Both the position numbers and the translations under genes were made by a program. 64,000 nt of DNA from Amia ocellicauda (lineage: Eukaryota > Chordata > Actinopteri > Amiiformes > Amiidae): NCBI RefSeq assembly GCF_036373705.1, contig NC_089853.1, positions 8,208,905-8,272,904 of the forward strand, written 5' to 3'. This document shows, piece by piece, positions 13,040 through 27,900 of this stretch (its first letter is position 1; every line of letters starts with the position of its first letter). The notes beneath the pieces were generated by a model, which was not told the DNA's origin, did no database searches, and worked only from the letters and a program-made list of their open reading frames with translations.

Positions 13040-14326
13040 ACAACACTTCCAGTTTATTAACATCTTTATTAAAGTGAGTCCAGTTTCAGTTTTAAAAAGC
13101 TTCCACTAAACCTTTTTTCAATGTTAAATAATGTTTAATATATTTAGCAATCATGGTTCACAAATATTAAGGAAGGAGAGCTTCAGACTGAAACGTTACA
13201 TGCATGTATGACAGTGAGAAATGGTTACTGACATGAATTCCCTTAGGTCATATATCTATAAAATGTGAATACAGTAAAGAATCAACGGATTCCATTTCTC
13301 TCATACAAAAATTAATGTTTTAACCTACTATATGCAAAACAGAACTTGTAAAAAGTAGGTAAGTACAAATATAAAACTTGAATACAACAGTAAAATAAGA
13401 TTTTAGTTGAAAAAAAAACAAAAAAAAACTAATTTTTCTTCTTATAAAAATCTCAGTCTTTAATGCTATTTAACAGCAATGGAAAAGCACATTGATGCAT
13501 TCCTTAAATGAAATATCTATATTTAATAAAGGACTTCCTCTACAATCACATGTACAAAAGCTCCTTTTGGGTTTTATATGGAAAAGTCCCAGGTAAAACC
13601 TAAACAAAATTGCTATTTCACCAAGTTTTTTTTCCTCTTAATGTCTTTTGGTAAATATAAGATTGTTTTGAAAGAAATTTCACAAGCAGTGAATCCATTC
13701 TTGCCATCTTCAGTAGTAGTAACACAATCATTAGAGAGAAAGATCACAGCTTTTGTTATACAAGCATCCAAAACAAAAAATCTTTGTAACAGCAGAAACA
13801 AAAACAAATGACATATTAGCATTGCTGTAATGCTGCACTACATCCTACACAAAAGCGCAAGAGTGTGGAGAAATTATTTTCCCTGTGTCAAATTAAAATC
13901 AATAAAAAATCATTTAATACCAATGGGTTAACAAATCCATAGTACAAGTCTTCCCCTAAAGTGTTTATTTACAACATGTAAATAAAGTAGTCTTAATCAG
14001 TGTGATGTATGGAGGGAATTTAAGAATCTCTGTTGCAATTACAATACAAATAATCATCTTGAGACTGGAAGGCACACACATTTAAATAAAGTGATAGAAA
14101 AGTAACAGGCTAGGTCACTAGGAGCAATTTTCCTAAGAAACAAGAAAAGTTTCTACTTCGTGTTCCCTTCATATGTGATTGTGCTCTTGTTCTGCACTAG
14201 CAGCTGCAGTGTAGTATGGAATGTTCCAGAACTCAACATCTGTGTGAAGCCGGGCTGTCCGAACACAAGGCCGCGGCCCAGTTACTCAGCCAGACACGGA
14301 CTCTCCTCTCCGGACGTCAGTGCGCT
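13040..14326 (-). other. swap70: SWAP70 3' UTR
   Basis: Begins after the TAG stop at 14327-14329 and is AT-rich. It ends near two minus-strand AATAAA hexamers at 13065-13070 and 13053-13058, giving a 3' UTR of about 1.3 kb. The exact cleavage site is inferred to be 10-25 bases beyond the signals. Confidence 0.6.
13053..13070 (-). terminator. swap70: Paired polyadenylation signals of SWAP70
   Basis: Two AATAAA hexamers on the minus strand, at 13065-13070 and 13053-13058, 12 bases apart. They are the first canonical signals with this spacing downstream of the SWAP70 stop codon. Confidence 0.6.
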
Positions 14327-17300
14327 CTACTGGGCTGGAGCGGCTCGGTTCTTCTTCTCCTGCCAGTTCTTCTCTCGCAGGTTCAGCTCGGCCTCGGTGA
14401 AGGCTGCCGCACCCCAGTTAGTGATCAGCTGTGGTCCCTTTGAGCCTGGAAATGATGATGAAAAACTTCTCAAAACAAACCTGCATGGGATGGAGGGCTC
14501 AGTGTCTCTGCAGTGTTGTGGAATTCATGGCACCTGTAAATTGCCCATGCCGAAGATGAGACGATAAAGTTTGCTCCGAGGCTTTAAATGGCCCGTTTGT
14601 GTTTGGACGATTGTGCAGAGAATGCTTCTGGGAGAGCAGAAGAGGGGCCTTGTATCTCATTGTATCATGGAGCACAGTAAGGGGTGCTATGAAAATAAGA
14701 ACATAACCAAATGGAGGTGGCCATTTGAAGAGGCCAGCTTGGTGATCCCCGAGTCTCAGTCTCAAAAAGTGTGTTTTTGTTTTGTGTTGTTTTTCAGTTC
14801 TCTTGAATATTGGCGTGTGCGGATGCGGTTTCTGATTGTATTGGCGTACAGTCCTTACCTGGCTGAATTAAGCGAATCAGCCCCTCGTGATGAGCTACTT
14901 TGTCCTTCCAACTCTTGGTCTTACTGGCCGCCTGTTCCAGTTTCTTCATCACCTCCTGTCATGGACACAACAGCACACATGAGCAGGCTGCTAACCTTCG
15001 TAGGGGGACATGAGCTTCTGATATATTTATTTAAGGGTTGTCTGTCCATATGAATGGATTTTCCCAAAAGTATATTCCTGCTAATTAAGAGAGGACAGTT
15101 TTTCTTGCCAATTGAAATCATGCCAATTCAAGTGTGAATGCCTACTAGATTCAGAATCCATGGACAGAATGTGACTCAGCTGCAAATTCAGCTCTGCACA
15201 GCTAAACGTCCCCAGGAGGTGGTGCTGCTTGACCAACATTGCTAAACTTGAAAATCCCACCCTGTGAGAGAGAACCAGTGCTATCACTCCCCACAAGGAA
15301 ATGTCTTCCTGAAAGTCCTTACATTGATTTTGGGACAGGCTTTAAAAGTCTACTCAGAGACCAGTTGAAAGAGGTTGTGGCAAGATAAATTGGCATCCTA
15401 TTTTTTTATTTGAAGTCGGAACCAAAAAGAACTAAGTATCTACCAACTGAACTAACATCACAGCAGCTCTGCTTAAAGCATCTTCAGTGTTCATACAATA
15501 AACCAAAGGGTAGGTAGTAGGGGTTAATTCCAGACCTTTTTGTCTGACATTAGTCAGTCAGCCAGGGATGACGAGGGATAGGCATGCCAAAGCACCGCTG
15601 CCTGGATATTTACTGCTGGTCAGGGAAGTGCTCCGACTCAGCTTTTCCTATAAATTTCCTCTGAGAGGTCTGTCCAATTAGTGAACAGCAACAGAAACTG
15701 AAACTTATAACTGAGAACAGCAGGAACTGTGTGCCACACATTAAAAAGCAGAACTATGTCATAGTTCTTCCACTGACCTAAAACAGAACAGCACTTAGAG
15801 GCCTGGCTCCCTGAAATAATAGAAAGCAAATATGGAATATGGAATATATTACTAGACTGATTCTTCACTCAACCTAATTGGAGGTTAGGAAATATTCTGT
15901 ATATCCATCTGGAAGGGCATTCCCATGGTCGCCCAGGTTCCTCCTGGTCACTGGCTCCTCCTCACCTCCCCACACTGGCTGGACAGGTAATGCTCACCTC
16001 ATACTGCTCCAGAGCCCCCCTGCGCTCACTCTCCAGCAGCTCCAGCTGCTGCATGGCGGCCTGCAGGGCCTGCTCCTTGGCCAGCCGCTCGTTCTCCAGC
16101 TCCTGCTTCTCCGCCTCCGTCTGGGAGATGGCCCTCTGCTGCTGGAGGTGGATGTTCTCCAGCTCCACCCGCTTCATGGCCTCCTCCTCGAGCAGCCTGT
16201 GGAGCACAAGCACGACATACATGAGACACGCACGACACACAGGACACATGCACGACATGTTCAATAAGCTTCAGAAATATATAATCGACAAAGAAGTATA
16301 ATTCAACACAATGTTAATTAGAGTGAATTCATTGGTAAATGACACAGATTAAAATAAGTCTTATACAGTTATAACTCAAAGATGCTTATTATTCATGCTG
16401 TTGTTCTATAGACTTTTTTACAATCATAACATGGTGCCGAGACCAGAAGCCGGGAGTGGCAGTGAAAGTTAAACCGACCAGTGAAAACCCCTCAGTCTGG
16501 TTAGAAATAAACACTGGAAATTCAAGGAATTCTACCGGTTTACAGTATTGCAGAACATTCACGGCCTTTAATATGCATTTCCTGAATAAAAGATTTCCTT
16601 ATTGGTCACTGGGGACAAGGTCTGAAGGAACAAATCTAGACTGATAAAGAACGTATCACAAAAGAGCTGGTGCCATTATCTCACTGTAAATGAAGTGACT
16701 AAGAAACCATTTACAAGGGGAGGCTGGTCTAAGCACAGTGTGTTTTGAATGTTGTCATCGTGGGTTATTGATTAACGTTTTCGGGATTATTATTATTTCA
16801 GAGACGAGACAGAAACACACTTCCCCGTCAGGAAATGCGAACGTCTTGCCACTTTCTTAAGGAGCAATTACTACTAGTAACACTAGTAGGAAATTACTTT
16901 AAGTAGGGTAAAGGCCAAGTAAATATACCAGCAAAGTCCCTATACAATTGAACTCCACTGCTGTCGTAACCGACTTTGAATAGCTAACAAGCCTGTATAG
17001 AGAAAGGAGTGGGGGTTACAATACAAAGTGTAAACCAAAGCGAATACAGCTTGGAAACCCACATCACTGTATCTGACACTTCCTGACCTCACGTTTTTTT
17101 TTATTTCCTTTCTGCATAAGAAGTGTATAATGTCTGTTCATAGTACACAGGGACACATTAGTCACTATAGTCACTGTCACTATTACACCTTAAATATTCT
17201 CAAATAGCCCACAGAAGCAGCTCACATTTAAAAATAACCTTGAAGTAGTTCAGTTTGACTTGTTTTAGCCATCAACATTTAGAATATTTCACTCCAAATT

Positions 17301-20300
17301 TGTATTGTACTTTTATAAGAACACATCTTTGAGTTTGTACTTTTAAAAACTGTATTTTATAGGTTTGAATCACTTCTCTATTATATTTCTTAGAAAATGC
17401 CCTGAACCAGTGCAACTTACAATTGTTACAGTATATCACATTAGTTTCACATACAATTACCCATTTATGCAGCTGGGTTTTTACTGGAGCAATCTAGGTA
17501 CAGTACCTTGTTCAAGGGCACAACAGCAGTGTCCCCCACCCAGGATTGGACCCACTGCCCTTTGTTCACAAGACCCTGTATATGTGAGCTGACAAACTCC
17601 AATCCCTCTATTCATGATCTGTGTATGTGTGAGTGCATGTCCTTAGGTAGTCTGATAAACTGACACACAAGTGTATAAATACTGGTGGGTGTCGACTGTG
17701 TCTGCATTTCTGTCTGTGTGTGGTCACTGGGAGGGCCTACAGTCTGCCAGTGTGTAGCCCCACTGACCTAGTTATATGAACACACATTTGCTTTTGCAGT
17801 TTTACATCCTTTCCATTTTAGTTTTGAATTGGCTGAATGTTTTGCGAGGTTAGCAACAGGAGCGGCCCGCTTCTGTAGTTCGTTATCGTTGGCTTCAGCA
17901 GCCTTGTGCGTCTGCGGGCCGTGCTGGGATGGGGTCACTTTTCGGCCTGCGAATGTGAAGCCCCACTGACCTGGCCTGCAGTTTGCGGACTGTCTCCTCG
18001 TCTTGCCTGGCCTGCCTCTCGTCCTCCAGGGCCTCCTCCAGTAGCCGGTACATGTCCTCCAGCTCGTTCACCCTCTGCAGATACTGCTCCACCTCAACGG
18101 ACTTTTGAGCCACCTCCTCCTCCATCTGTTGCCGCACCTGAACACAGCATCAACACAGCGCGTCAGCACAGAGCCCCGTCGGAGCCGAGCACGGCCCACA
18201 GAGCTGGCACTTACAGGACGGTTTGTTCTGGGAGTACCATTTCCAAATGGTGGAAAGGGGTACATACTTGGGACCATGGGGGGTTAATAATAATAATGTA
18301 TATTCTAACTGGTTGTAGTCTGATAATGCTCTTCAAAAGAAAAATCAGTTTAAGATTGTATTAAAAATATGTGGAAATAAATTACTTCCAATTCTTCCAA
18401 AATGTTAAGCCTTTCTATCATATCATGCTAAGGTTATTTGTTTTATGAATCTGCATTTCATGTTGCAGAACTGTTAATATTGAATGTGCTTGTCAGGAAA
18501 AGGCTTTGTGCGTTTTCTGTATGGTTTAACAGTGACAATTGGATCATTGTGGCAAATAAATCCAGATCACAATTGCTGCATGTCTTGGATCCCACGTTTG
18601 TTTTTGTTTTTTAGTTGTTTTTTTAACTCATTGAAAACACCCTTCTGCTACACAGCATTTCTGAGATGTACAGGATTGTTGACAGGAAGACAGAAGACCA
18701 GTGAATACAGAGCCGGGATGAGTAGAGGTATTCTGACCGCAGACAACAGGTCACCATTCTCCACACAAAGGGCCGCTCTGTGCGTTTTCAGTACCAGGAG
18801 AACACCTATGGACCTAGACAGTTATACATCAACCTACAACTACTTGTCACATATTTAGATGGACTATACACACACTCCACATTGTTAATGCTAATTATAC
18901 CTGACATTAGATTCATATTAACACCAAAGTGAGCCAACAGATCTGTATACACTGGGTGGAGAATAACTTGATTTCCAACTTCCGCATTGGCCATAGACGT
19001 CAATGTAGCACAAAAACGCACATGCTAATGATTTCTGAAAGATTAATTAATAAAATAGTTTTCTTTTTCTTTTTTTGGTTCTTGTCCAGGAATGAATAAA
19101 TGGAGAACTACAGAACTTGAAACGCCCTCATCTGCTTCCTGAAAATATGCATCATGCATGCGTGAACTGATTGAGAAAAAAATAAAAACAGAACAAAGAC
19201 CTCTATTTGACCATCATGCTGTTAGTACAGACGTCTCATTAGCAAACTTTCTGCGCTGAGATTTCATTACTGGTAAGACTCTGAAGCCTATGTGTCAACA
19301 GCAGTAATCTGTGAAAGTTTTGGGGGTCAAAGTTTAATGAGTAACAAAACAAAGCAAACCGTTAGGGAGTATATCAGTAACTACCTGTTGAATTTTACAG
19401 CGGCATACATCCGCATTCCCTACTTCCTATCTGAGCAGCACAATGCTCAACAATATGACTCTCTGTGCTAAGACTGGAAAGAATTGATTTTGATTAAAAT
19501 GTAAACATTGTGAACAACACTAGAGAGGTGTATTTTTATATAGAAATTCACATAGCAGTGAAAAAATAGACACACACAAAACAGTTTCATTGCTAAGGAA
19601 GGGCTGTGGCCGAGTTTTCAAAAGTACAACAAAGTGTTCTTTGGTCAAACTTGGCCTGGATTCCCCTCTTATGGTCCCATTCAAGAAACGCGGTGCTATG
19701 TGAGGAGAGGACTGAATGTACGGTAAGGTCGTTACCATTTTCTCTCTCTCCAGGTCCATTCTGTAGCGGTCCTGGAGCTCTCTGTGAGTCTGCAGTCTCC
19801 TCTCCTCCTCCTCCGCAGAGTTGGCTGCTGCTTCTTCCAGTTTCTGTGAAAGGCAGAGAAAAGAGAAGCCCTTTAAGGATGAGCTGGCTGTCTCAAGCTG
19901 CCAGGCCCAAACTTCACCACTCACCACTCCACACAAAAGGCCAACAGGGCTACTTTCACAAAGACATGGCCCCCACACTACATGACAAAACCTTCGCTTT
20001 TCTAAGTTAAGCAAGTAAGGCGATGCCAATGGTGCCTTTCTAACAGACAACTACAGAGACTGAATTTAGTAGCCCCCATGTTTGTGTCCTTTAACATTTT
20101 TTGTAATCATTAAAAGACCAGAAATCAAGGAAGTTTCAAAGGCCAATTATTAATAAACCTGTTTGTGTAGCTGATCAGGTTAAATTAACATCATGTATGT
20201 AAACATAACTGGAACCTTAACAAACGTTCCCTTGTGAAGCCGTGATGCATGATAAGAGTTGCAAAAGAGGAACTGAGAACACGGCCATAAAGAATGATAC

Positions 20301-23300
20301 AATATCACCGCAGGACAGCTGCAAACACGTCAACACACTCCGGAAAGTTGTGTGCATAGTATTATTTTCATGTGTGACAGAAGTCCTGCGACCATCTAGA
20401 TTTGCTTATATAGTGAGTACACAGAGGTTCTCTCTCATCATTTAAACTGGTGCTTTTCCCTACACCATTATGGGTTGTTATTGTTGTATTATAATGATCT
20501 GAAGTAAGTGCAACACTAAACTAAAGTACTTGACATATATATGCAAGTACATACACATATATACATTCATACATATACACACACATTTATGTATGTATAT
20601 GTGTATGTGTGTAAAACCCATAATGTTGTATACATTTACATATAGGCCTACATAATTTACGATACCTAAAACACATCAATGTAAAATTATGTCAAACTAC
20701 AAGCTGTGGCTTTAGCACTTCCTCAATATGCTGGAAGTGCAGAACCCATTTGTTGAAAAGCAAAGAAAAAAATTAACTTTTTGACCTTTCGCTACATACA
20801 TTACAATGAAGCGAAAGACCCAAAAGAGATGCGCGGCTTTCAGTATTCAATGATCACAGGCAGAACACATCTGCATCTCTATTCGAAACAGGAGATCACA
20901 GCTTTAATATTCACTTTTTTTTTCAGGGGGACAAAACTGCAACACAAGAAGAATTAAATAATCTGTAATGAAAGGTAACCAGCATTTAACACAAGCAATA
21001 TATTTTACACCTAAATATAGTGAATTCAATAATAATAACAACACATTTACAGACTCCTAACAAATTGAATCATGTCAAGTCAGATTTCCACAATACAGCC
21101 AAAGACCGGTGAACATCCGCTTTAATAACTCCTTTGCTATGAAGGCCAGTATCATATTATCATGATTTAAAACTTACAGATTTAAATGTTGCTAAAATAG
21201 TAAACCAGTATCTACAGAACAACAGTGTATTTCCTTTCATTTTTTTTGATACATAAATAAACTACTGCTCTTGCGCGTGTATATAAATGTGGAGAAAAAA
21301 AAAAGAAGAAAAAAAACTCATTTTCTCTAGGCTATGTAGGGCAGGCATTGTTTACATGCGAATCACCTTACAATGAGAATGACCTCTGGGGTCGAGGCAT
21401 TTTCGTTTATTGTTTCACCTCTCAATAAACTGCCGAGCCACGAGTCACTTCTCGCATCAATGAGAGGACTTTTTTGTAAATCACAGAATTAGTCTGACAT
21501 GTGGGGGGGGTTTCCGATGGTAGGAACTGTAGCTAGTTGTAGTGTCACTCGCTCAACAAAAAAGCTTAGCATGGCTGAGCAAGTAGATTTATCCCACGCC
21601 AGCTTGTTGCTCAGAGACACAGTGGCACAGCTCTAATTCTCAACTTCATTATGACAATAGGGCTGTATTTATGGATTGTCAAAGACAAGGTGATACCAAT
21701 GCCTGTTCTTAGTAGTTTAAAGTCTAGTTCTGGTTAAGGCAAAAAAAACTGTCTATCCCATGAGCATTCAGTAATTCAGACAACCCCCTATAGAAGTAAA
21801 TGAAAGAAGTAGTGATGGAAGTAATGTATTATGTATTGATCTGTAATTTTATACTGTATTGCACTTTTATAATGCTCTTATAATGTTTTGTAAGTCGCTC
21901 TGGATAAGGGGGTCTACTAATAAATAAATAAGTAAGAGTTATTTTGGCCTTGGCCGAGGTAATAACAGCCTGGTCATGAGGATGAGCCCATGGATGGACA
22001 GAGCAAAGGGACTGGGGAGGCTGGGGGACGTTGTTTCTGAGTTTAGCTAGAGGGAGCGATGTATTTTTGCGTGGTATTTAGACTAGTGTGTATTTCATTG
22101 GTTGAGATTGGAGCTGAGTGAAGCGTGATAGGGGGTTGTCCTCCACCTCAACATTAGTTTTAAATCCATTAAGAAAATGCCCTACAAGATGTAGTGGTGA
22201 TTTCAACACTACCTGAGGAGAACCAGCCAGCGCAGGTAAAGGGGGAGAGGTCACGCATAATTAGGGAAGGTACAACAAATGCACCAGATAAGGACATCAT
22301 TACGCTGATTGATTAACTGATTAGGTTTCATTAGAGGTCACTGGACAGGTTAAACAAGTCAAACCAAACTGCATAGCCTGCCTTGACAGTATGTTCATCA
22401 TGCTCTGGAAACGTGGTAAAAACACATCAATCATGAGTATTTCATTTATCTGCAGGTGTAAACTATCCACAAATGGGTCAGTTAGATTGCCTCAGACTGT
22501 GCCCCACCAAACGCATTCAGAAAATCCCAGCGTATTCCACATTTTCAAAGGGCTGCATCACTTCATGGTGTGAACAGATACTCCATTACACTCCAAGGTA
22601 CGTTGCCACCTGAGGACATCCTCACTCCTCAGCTTCAGTTGTCAGGCATTACTTAGGTTTTGGGATCAGCCCTAAGTAAGTTTAGCGTTCAGCCCTCAGT
22701 TATCACTCATATTTGATATCACCAATCGTGTGTCAGTCTTATTTGGCATCAAGCATCACACTTATTTCATGTCAGTTCTCATGCATCACTTGAATTTAAT
22801 GTCAGGTGTCAGGAGTCACTCGGTTTTTGTATCAGGGATCATTCGAAATCAGTGTCAGGTATCAGAGTGTTTTTTCTGGGACTTAATTTAATAGCCAATT
22901 TAATAGCCAATCAAATGGCGTCTTAACTGTTAGTTCATTGGTTACAGGGAATGTCAATCATTTGTATTACTGTGTATTCACTGCGTGCTGATTTTATAGT
23001 CGATATTTGTGTTCGAATACAAATATTTTTGGTAATACCACATATTTAAATGATTGTTCGTTTTGTATTATTAATTAAAACTACATTCTGTAGATAAACC
23101 GAGTGACACCTGATACCTGACATTAAATTGATGCAGGAGAACTGAAATAAAATAAGCGTGATGCTTGATGACAAATAAGACTGATACCCGTTGAGGATAT
23201 CAAATATGGCTGAACGCTAAACTTACTGAGGACTGATCACAAAACTAAGTGATGCGTGACAATTGACTCTGAGGAGTGAGGATGTCCTAATATGGACACC

Positions 23301-24881
23301 GTACCAAGGACGTCAGCTACATAAAACAACCTTGTGAAGTAGCATCTAAGGTATAATAAAAAGCAAGTTCAGTCATGTCCTGCAGATGTTTAAATTTCCT
23401 AAAATAAACGGATGAATTCACTTCCCCTTTCAAGAGAATTTCTGAAGCATAACCATCTGATGTCGTTGGGCTTTTTTGTTTGTTAGTTTGCTTTTTACTC
23501 TTGATTTGATTTTCATACTTCAGATTTGAATTGATGGTTATGAGGCATCATCTACTAGCCTATAACCGCTAGAAGATCTCTGACCAGAGTTTCACCTCAT
23601 AGGTTCACATAGCGTCTGTCTGTTACAATGTGTTCGTAGACAGACTCTGTTGTTTGCGTTCAATACATTTCTGAGAGTCGGTAATATGAAATATAATCTA
23701 ACATCTATGCAAAAGATGTCTGACAGCCTATTTCCCCCCCAACCACCACCACCACCACCACAAGAAATGCATAAAAATAACAATGTTGTAAACCCAATTA
23801 TAAAGGTTGTGCAGTGAAGGGAGTAGACAGGCCATACGGAATGAGTATATATTTTATACATTTTCACAATATACCTATTTTTTTGTAACTGTAAAAACAA
23901 CAAAGCAATTAAGCTGGCTGTATATTTTCAACCTATAAACTAAATACATGGATTACAGACTAAGATATATCTTAAATGCATGCCTTACATTTTGAATATT
24001 CAAGAAACAGCACAATTGTGAGCTATAAGGATGACGCATTAGAAACCTGTGTTCGGTACGTAAGCCGCTGCTGGGGCGTACCTTCCTCATGGTCTCTAGC
24101 TCCTTCTGCTTGTTCTCGTTGGCTGTCTGCAGCTCCTTCATCCGGAGCTCCAGCTCCTCCTGTTCAGCCATCAGTTTCTGCCGCAGCTCTTTCCGCTTCT
24201 GCCGAGCTTCCCGGTGTGGGGCCGGGAGGCCAAGCTTCAGGAGATTGATGCAGGTCTGGATCCCTGAGAGGAAAGACCACAGGAAGTCAGGGCACAGTGA
24301 CCTGCATTGTGAATAACAGCCCTGTTAAAAAGTTAACCCAAAGAAAACCATTTGTACACCAGGAATACAAAACAGCTTTTATTTTATTTTTGCCGAGTAT
24401 GCTCTACTGCACCTGTATTGCTGAGAATCGTATATGGATCCTGTCCCCTCACACCATTAAATGCAACCAAATGGAACTAATTATATGCTTTGTATCCTCT
24501 CAGTACTGCTCCTGAATCTCTCCCGAACATTTCTCCATCAATCTCTTCACTCCAGCGAAGGAACAGCGAGTCACGTTTCAGAGAACTGGAAAGACATGGG
24601 CTCAAGACCTTTCTGCTTCCGTCTGTGCATTCCCTACCTTGAATCCATTCCTGTTTCTTCTTTTTATCCGACGCACTGATCTCGAAGCTTTTGTCAGAGC
24701 ATTTCACGATAAAGAGGCATTTCTTTCCCTCCTTGTCTGGTAAAGACTGCAACCAGAAAATAATGTCACATTTATTTACAACAGGTTTCCTTTAGCTAGG
24801 CCAATGAGCAATGAACAATGCTAAGGGAAGCTGATAAACCAAGCGTAGGCCATGAATCACAAATGTTTGTTTAAAGACTGG

Positions 24882-24925
<44 letters not shown>

Positions 24926-27900
24926 TCAATTTTGTTTCACATATATTACACATCAAGTAAGATCCCTCCTACTTGCTATGATATATTTCAAACTTCACAA
25001 TCTATGCTCTGGTGGGACTAGAAAGATACTATAATAGATCATGAATCATTGGCTCTTGATGTATTTCATTTATTTTGTTGTATGCCTTAGAAAAAGGCAA
25101 ATAAATATTAAAACCCAGAGTGGGCTATTATATGCTATATTATTTTTTATTTTTTTTTTAAATACCCAGGCTCAGTTATTAAAGAGCTACTGTCAAACAA
25201 AAATAAGTTGCCTCCAATTCAAATCTCAAAATAGAAACTAAAATATTTAAATGGCTGATGAAATCGAGCACAGTGGGCCATTGATAAAGGTGACGTTTAA
25301 CATGTCAAGACTCTCACCTCAACACAGCAGTTGCCATCCAGTACTATATCGCCTTTCTTCTCCGTCAAATCTTCACTCACATAGTATGAAATGGCATTGG
25401 GCCGCAGGAGAAACCACCGCTCTGTCCAGTTTTTCCTCTTGTGCCCTTTCTTCAGCATGTAGCCCTGGGGCAAAGAAAAGCCTTTAATTGATCTCTTTAA
25501 AATGTTACTCACCAAGATTCCTTCCTACAGAGAGTTGCGATTCATGATTTACATCACCATGTAAGAGACTTCATAATTACATATTGACAAAGGCATGTCA
25601 GAAATGGAAAACAACACAATTCAGTTTGTCGTCCATGGTTCAGAGCCCAACATTAGATGAGCAAGTTTCTCTTGAATGTCATCCATTAATAGACCTCCAG
25701 GCACAATGTTCCACCATGTCTGATTAGGGGCTTGTGGTTGGATCAGACAGGCCTCTTTATTTCTCTTAAAACATTCGGTTTGGTTTCGAATTCGTACAAT
25801 CATGTTTGAAGGGCTGGAATTTTCTCAGTCATAGTTGCTGTGCCAGAATCTAAAAGTTGGGTGTAACTGCCAATGTACAATGTAATAAATCAAGTGAAGT
25901 AATTTACACACAGCTATGACTTTTGTATTTTTTATCTGCTGAGCAATTTATTGGGAGCAGGCAGGTCCACAAGGAGGGGGTTTTTACCACTCTTTTATAG
26001 AAGCTTTTAATGTCTCTATTGAAGAAGAAATGAAACTGGACAAATAGAAAGGAATGACATGCACGTGGAGAGACGGCAACTAGTTATAAAATTAAAGAAA
26101 AACAACTTCAGACTCGCCTGAAAGCTTTTTAGGAAGTGTTTCAAACAGGAGGCACTATTTTGAACTGGCTGTTTACAAAGCAGTTATTCATCGTATTCTG
26201 TAAACTGAAGACAAATCTGATTTCAGAGAAGCTAACTGAAACAAATGGATCACGTCATACTGGGAAAGTATTTAATGAAGGTGATGATAAACATTAGGCT
26301 TTTGAAACAAAATGTTCTGGGGTTTTTTGGTGGGGGGGGGATTAAAACAGTCTTTAAACTTTAAATAATACCAAGGGTTACAATCTATTTGTTGATTACT
26401 TCTAGAAAACTTATATAAACTGATAAGCACTTGGAGCCAGTGGAAAATGATAAGGAGTAATTATAGTTTTGTTGTTGGGTTGTTGTTTTTTTGTTTTTTA
26501 AGTTGGTTGGTTGTTTTTAACCACAATAAAGGTCATTTTTCTAATTATTCCACAAAAAAGGAATAACAACAAATGATTCGCAGCACCAACTTATTAGAGG
26601 AGATGTTCTCTACGCAGGGAGGCCTTTATGATTTTAAAGCGCACCGTGGGCCTTGTGATACGATTGTATAGTGAACTGAAGTAAAGAGCAGCTGTGAGGC
26701 CTCGACTATTCTGCCATCAGCCAGCCAGCAGCTGGCACTGGCTGGCACCACAAACATGGGACTGTTTGAGTCTGTCCTTTTCAATCAAGGCCAACCAATA
26801 TGAATGCTTTAAATGCACGCCAAGGACTAAGGACCTCCCTCTCCCTCCTCCCAGCTGTAATAAAGCACAATTTCATCCAGATCAAGCCTTAAGAGAGCAT
26901 CAAAGAGTCAGGCAGCCTCACTTGTTTGAGCACGTCCAGGATGAGCTCCTGGAAGACCTCGTTGATGCCCATGGAGAGGGTTTGCCGGTCCATGCCCTTA
27001 CTGAAGTGCCCTGTGCCAATGAGGTCGATCAGCTCCCAGGCAGACAGGCACTGCTTCTTGCTGTTCAGCTGAATCTTATAATCCTCAAACTTCTCCTCGA
27101 TCCAGCTCCCGCCCATGGCCTCGGTGAGCTTTCTCAGGAAGTACTCAATCTGCACAGACACAAAAAAACACATTTCAGCTGCAGATGGCATGGTCAGATA
27201 TTTGACCAACAAGCCACATTGAAACCAGGGAGGCATGCCATTATTGTTTTCTTATATATAGACAGAAAAGTAACGAAATATGCAGACAAATGCATAGGTA
27301 CATTGAATTTGAAATCTATTTCGATAGCAATAGCATCAGCATTCCTCTATCTCTCTCTCTCTCTCTCTCTCATGTGCCTACATGTGTGATATTTCCCCCC
27401 AAATACAATGTGACCAGTAGCTGTTGTTCCCCTGGCCCTACTGAAGAAATACAGCACTATAAATCCTCAGGGGTCATAAAGCAGCAGGAAGCAGACAACT
27501 TCCTGTTTTAGTACTGTTGTTAAACACAATATTAGCTCAGATGCCATGGTGTAACATCTAACTGACTCAAATAATTTACTGGAGACCCAAAAGTAAAAAA
27601 ATAAAATAAAAACAGTTTCTTCATAGGCGCTTACTATATTTTTTAATACACATTTTTTGTATTTTTAAATACATTTTTAAAATACCAGCACAAATTTATT
27701 GCATTTTGCTAAATAAAACTAGCAAAAACATTTGACAACTGATGTGATACTAATGAAAAAGGAGATTGCCAAAACCACAGGCCAATGGAGATACTAATGC
27801 CACTATTGTTGTTTTTAAAAGTCAAATCACAGCTGTCCAGGAATATTTAAAAAAATGTATCCACTGCAAAAGATTTAAACTTTATGAATGTAGATAATGG

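Larger units (their letters stand above)
14446..24081 (-). other. SWAP70 introns 7-11 and their contents
   Basis: Introns at 14446-14858, 14956-15997, 16197-17970, 18138-19735 and 19844-24081, interrupted only by exons 8-11. They hold a SINE/LINE-like fragment at 17385-17585, an imperfect palindromic ATAC/GTAT-rich stretch at about 20536-20620, a repeat tail at 21887-21932, the fold-back element at 22598-23304 and a (CCA)n run at 23742-23761. No extra exon is supported. Confidence 0.6.

Noticed and set aside
15878-16301. Leucine- and serine-rich plus-strand frames near 16 kb
   Set aside because: Antisense to the SWAP70 coiled-coil exon 15998-16196.
20536-20620. Palindromic ATAC/GTAT stretch as a possible hairpin RNA
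   Set aside because: Low-complexity alternating purine-pyrimidine repeat explains the self-complementarity.
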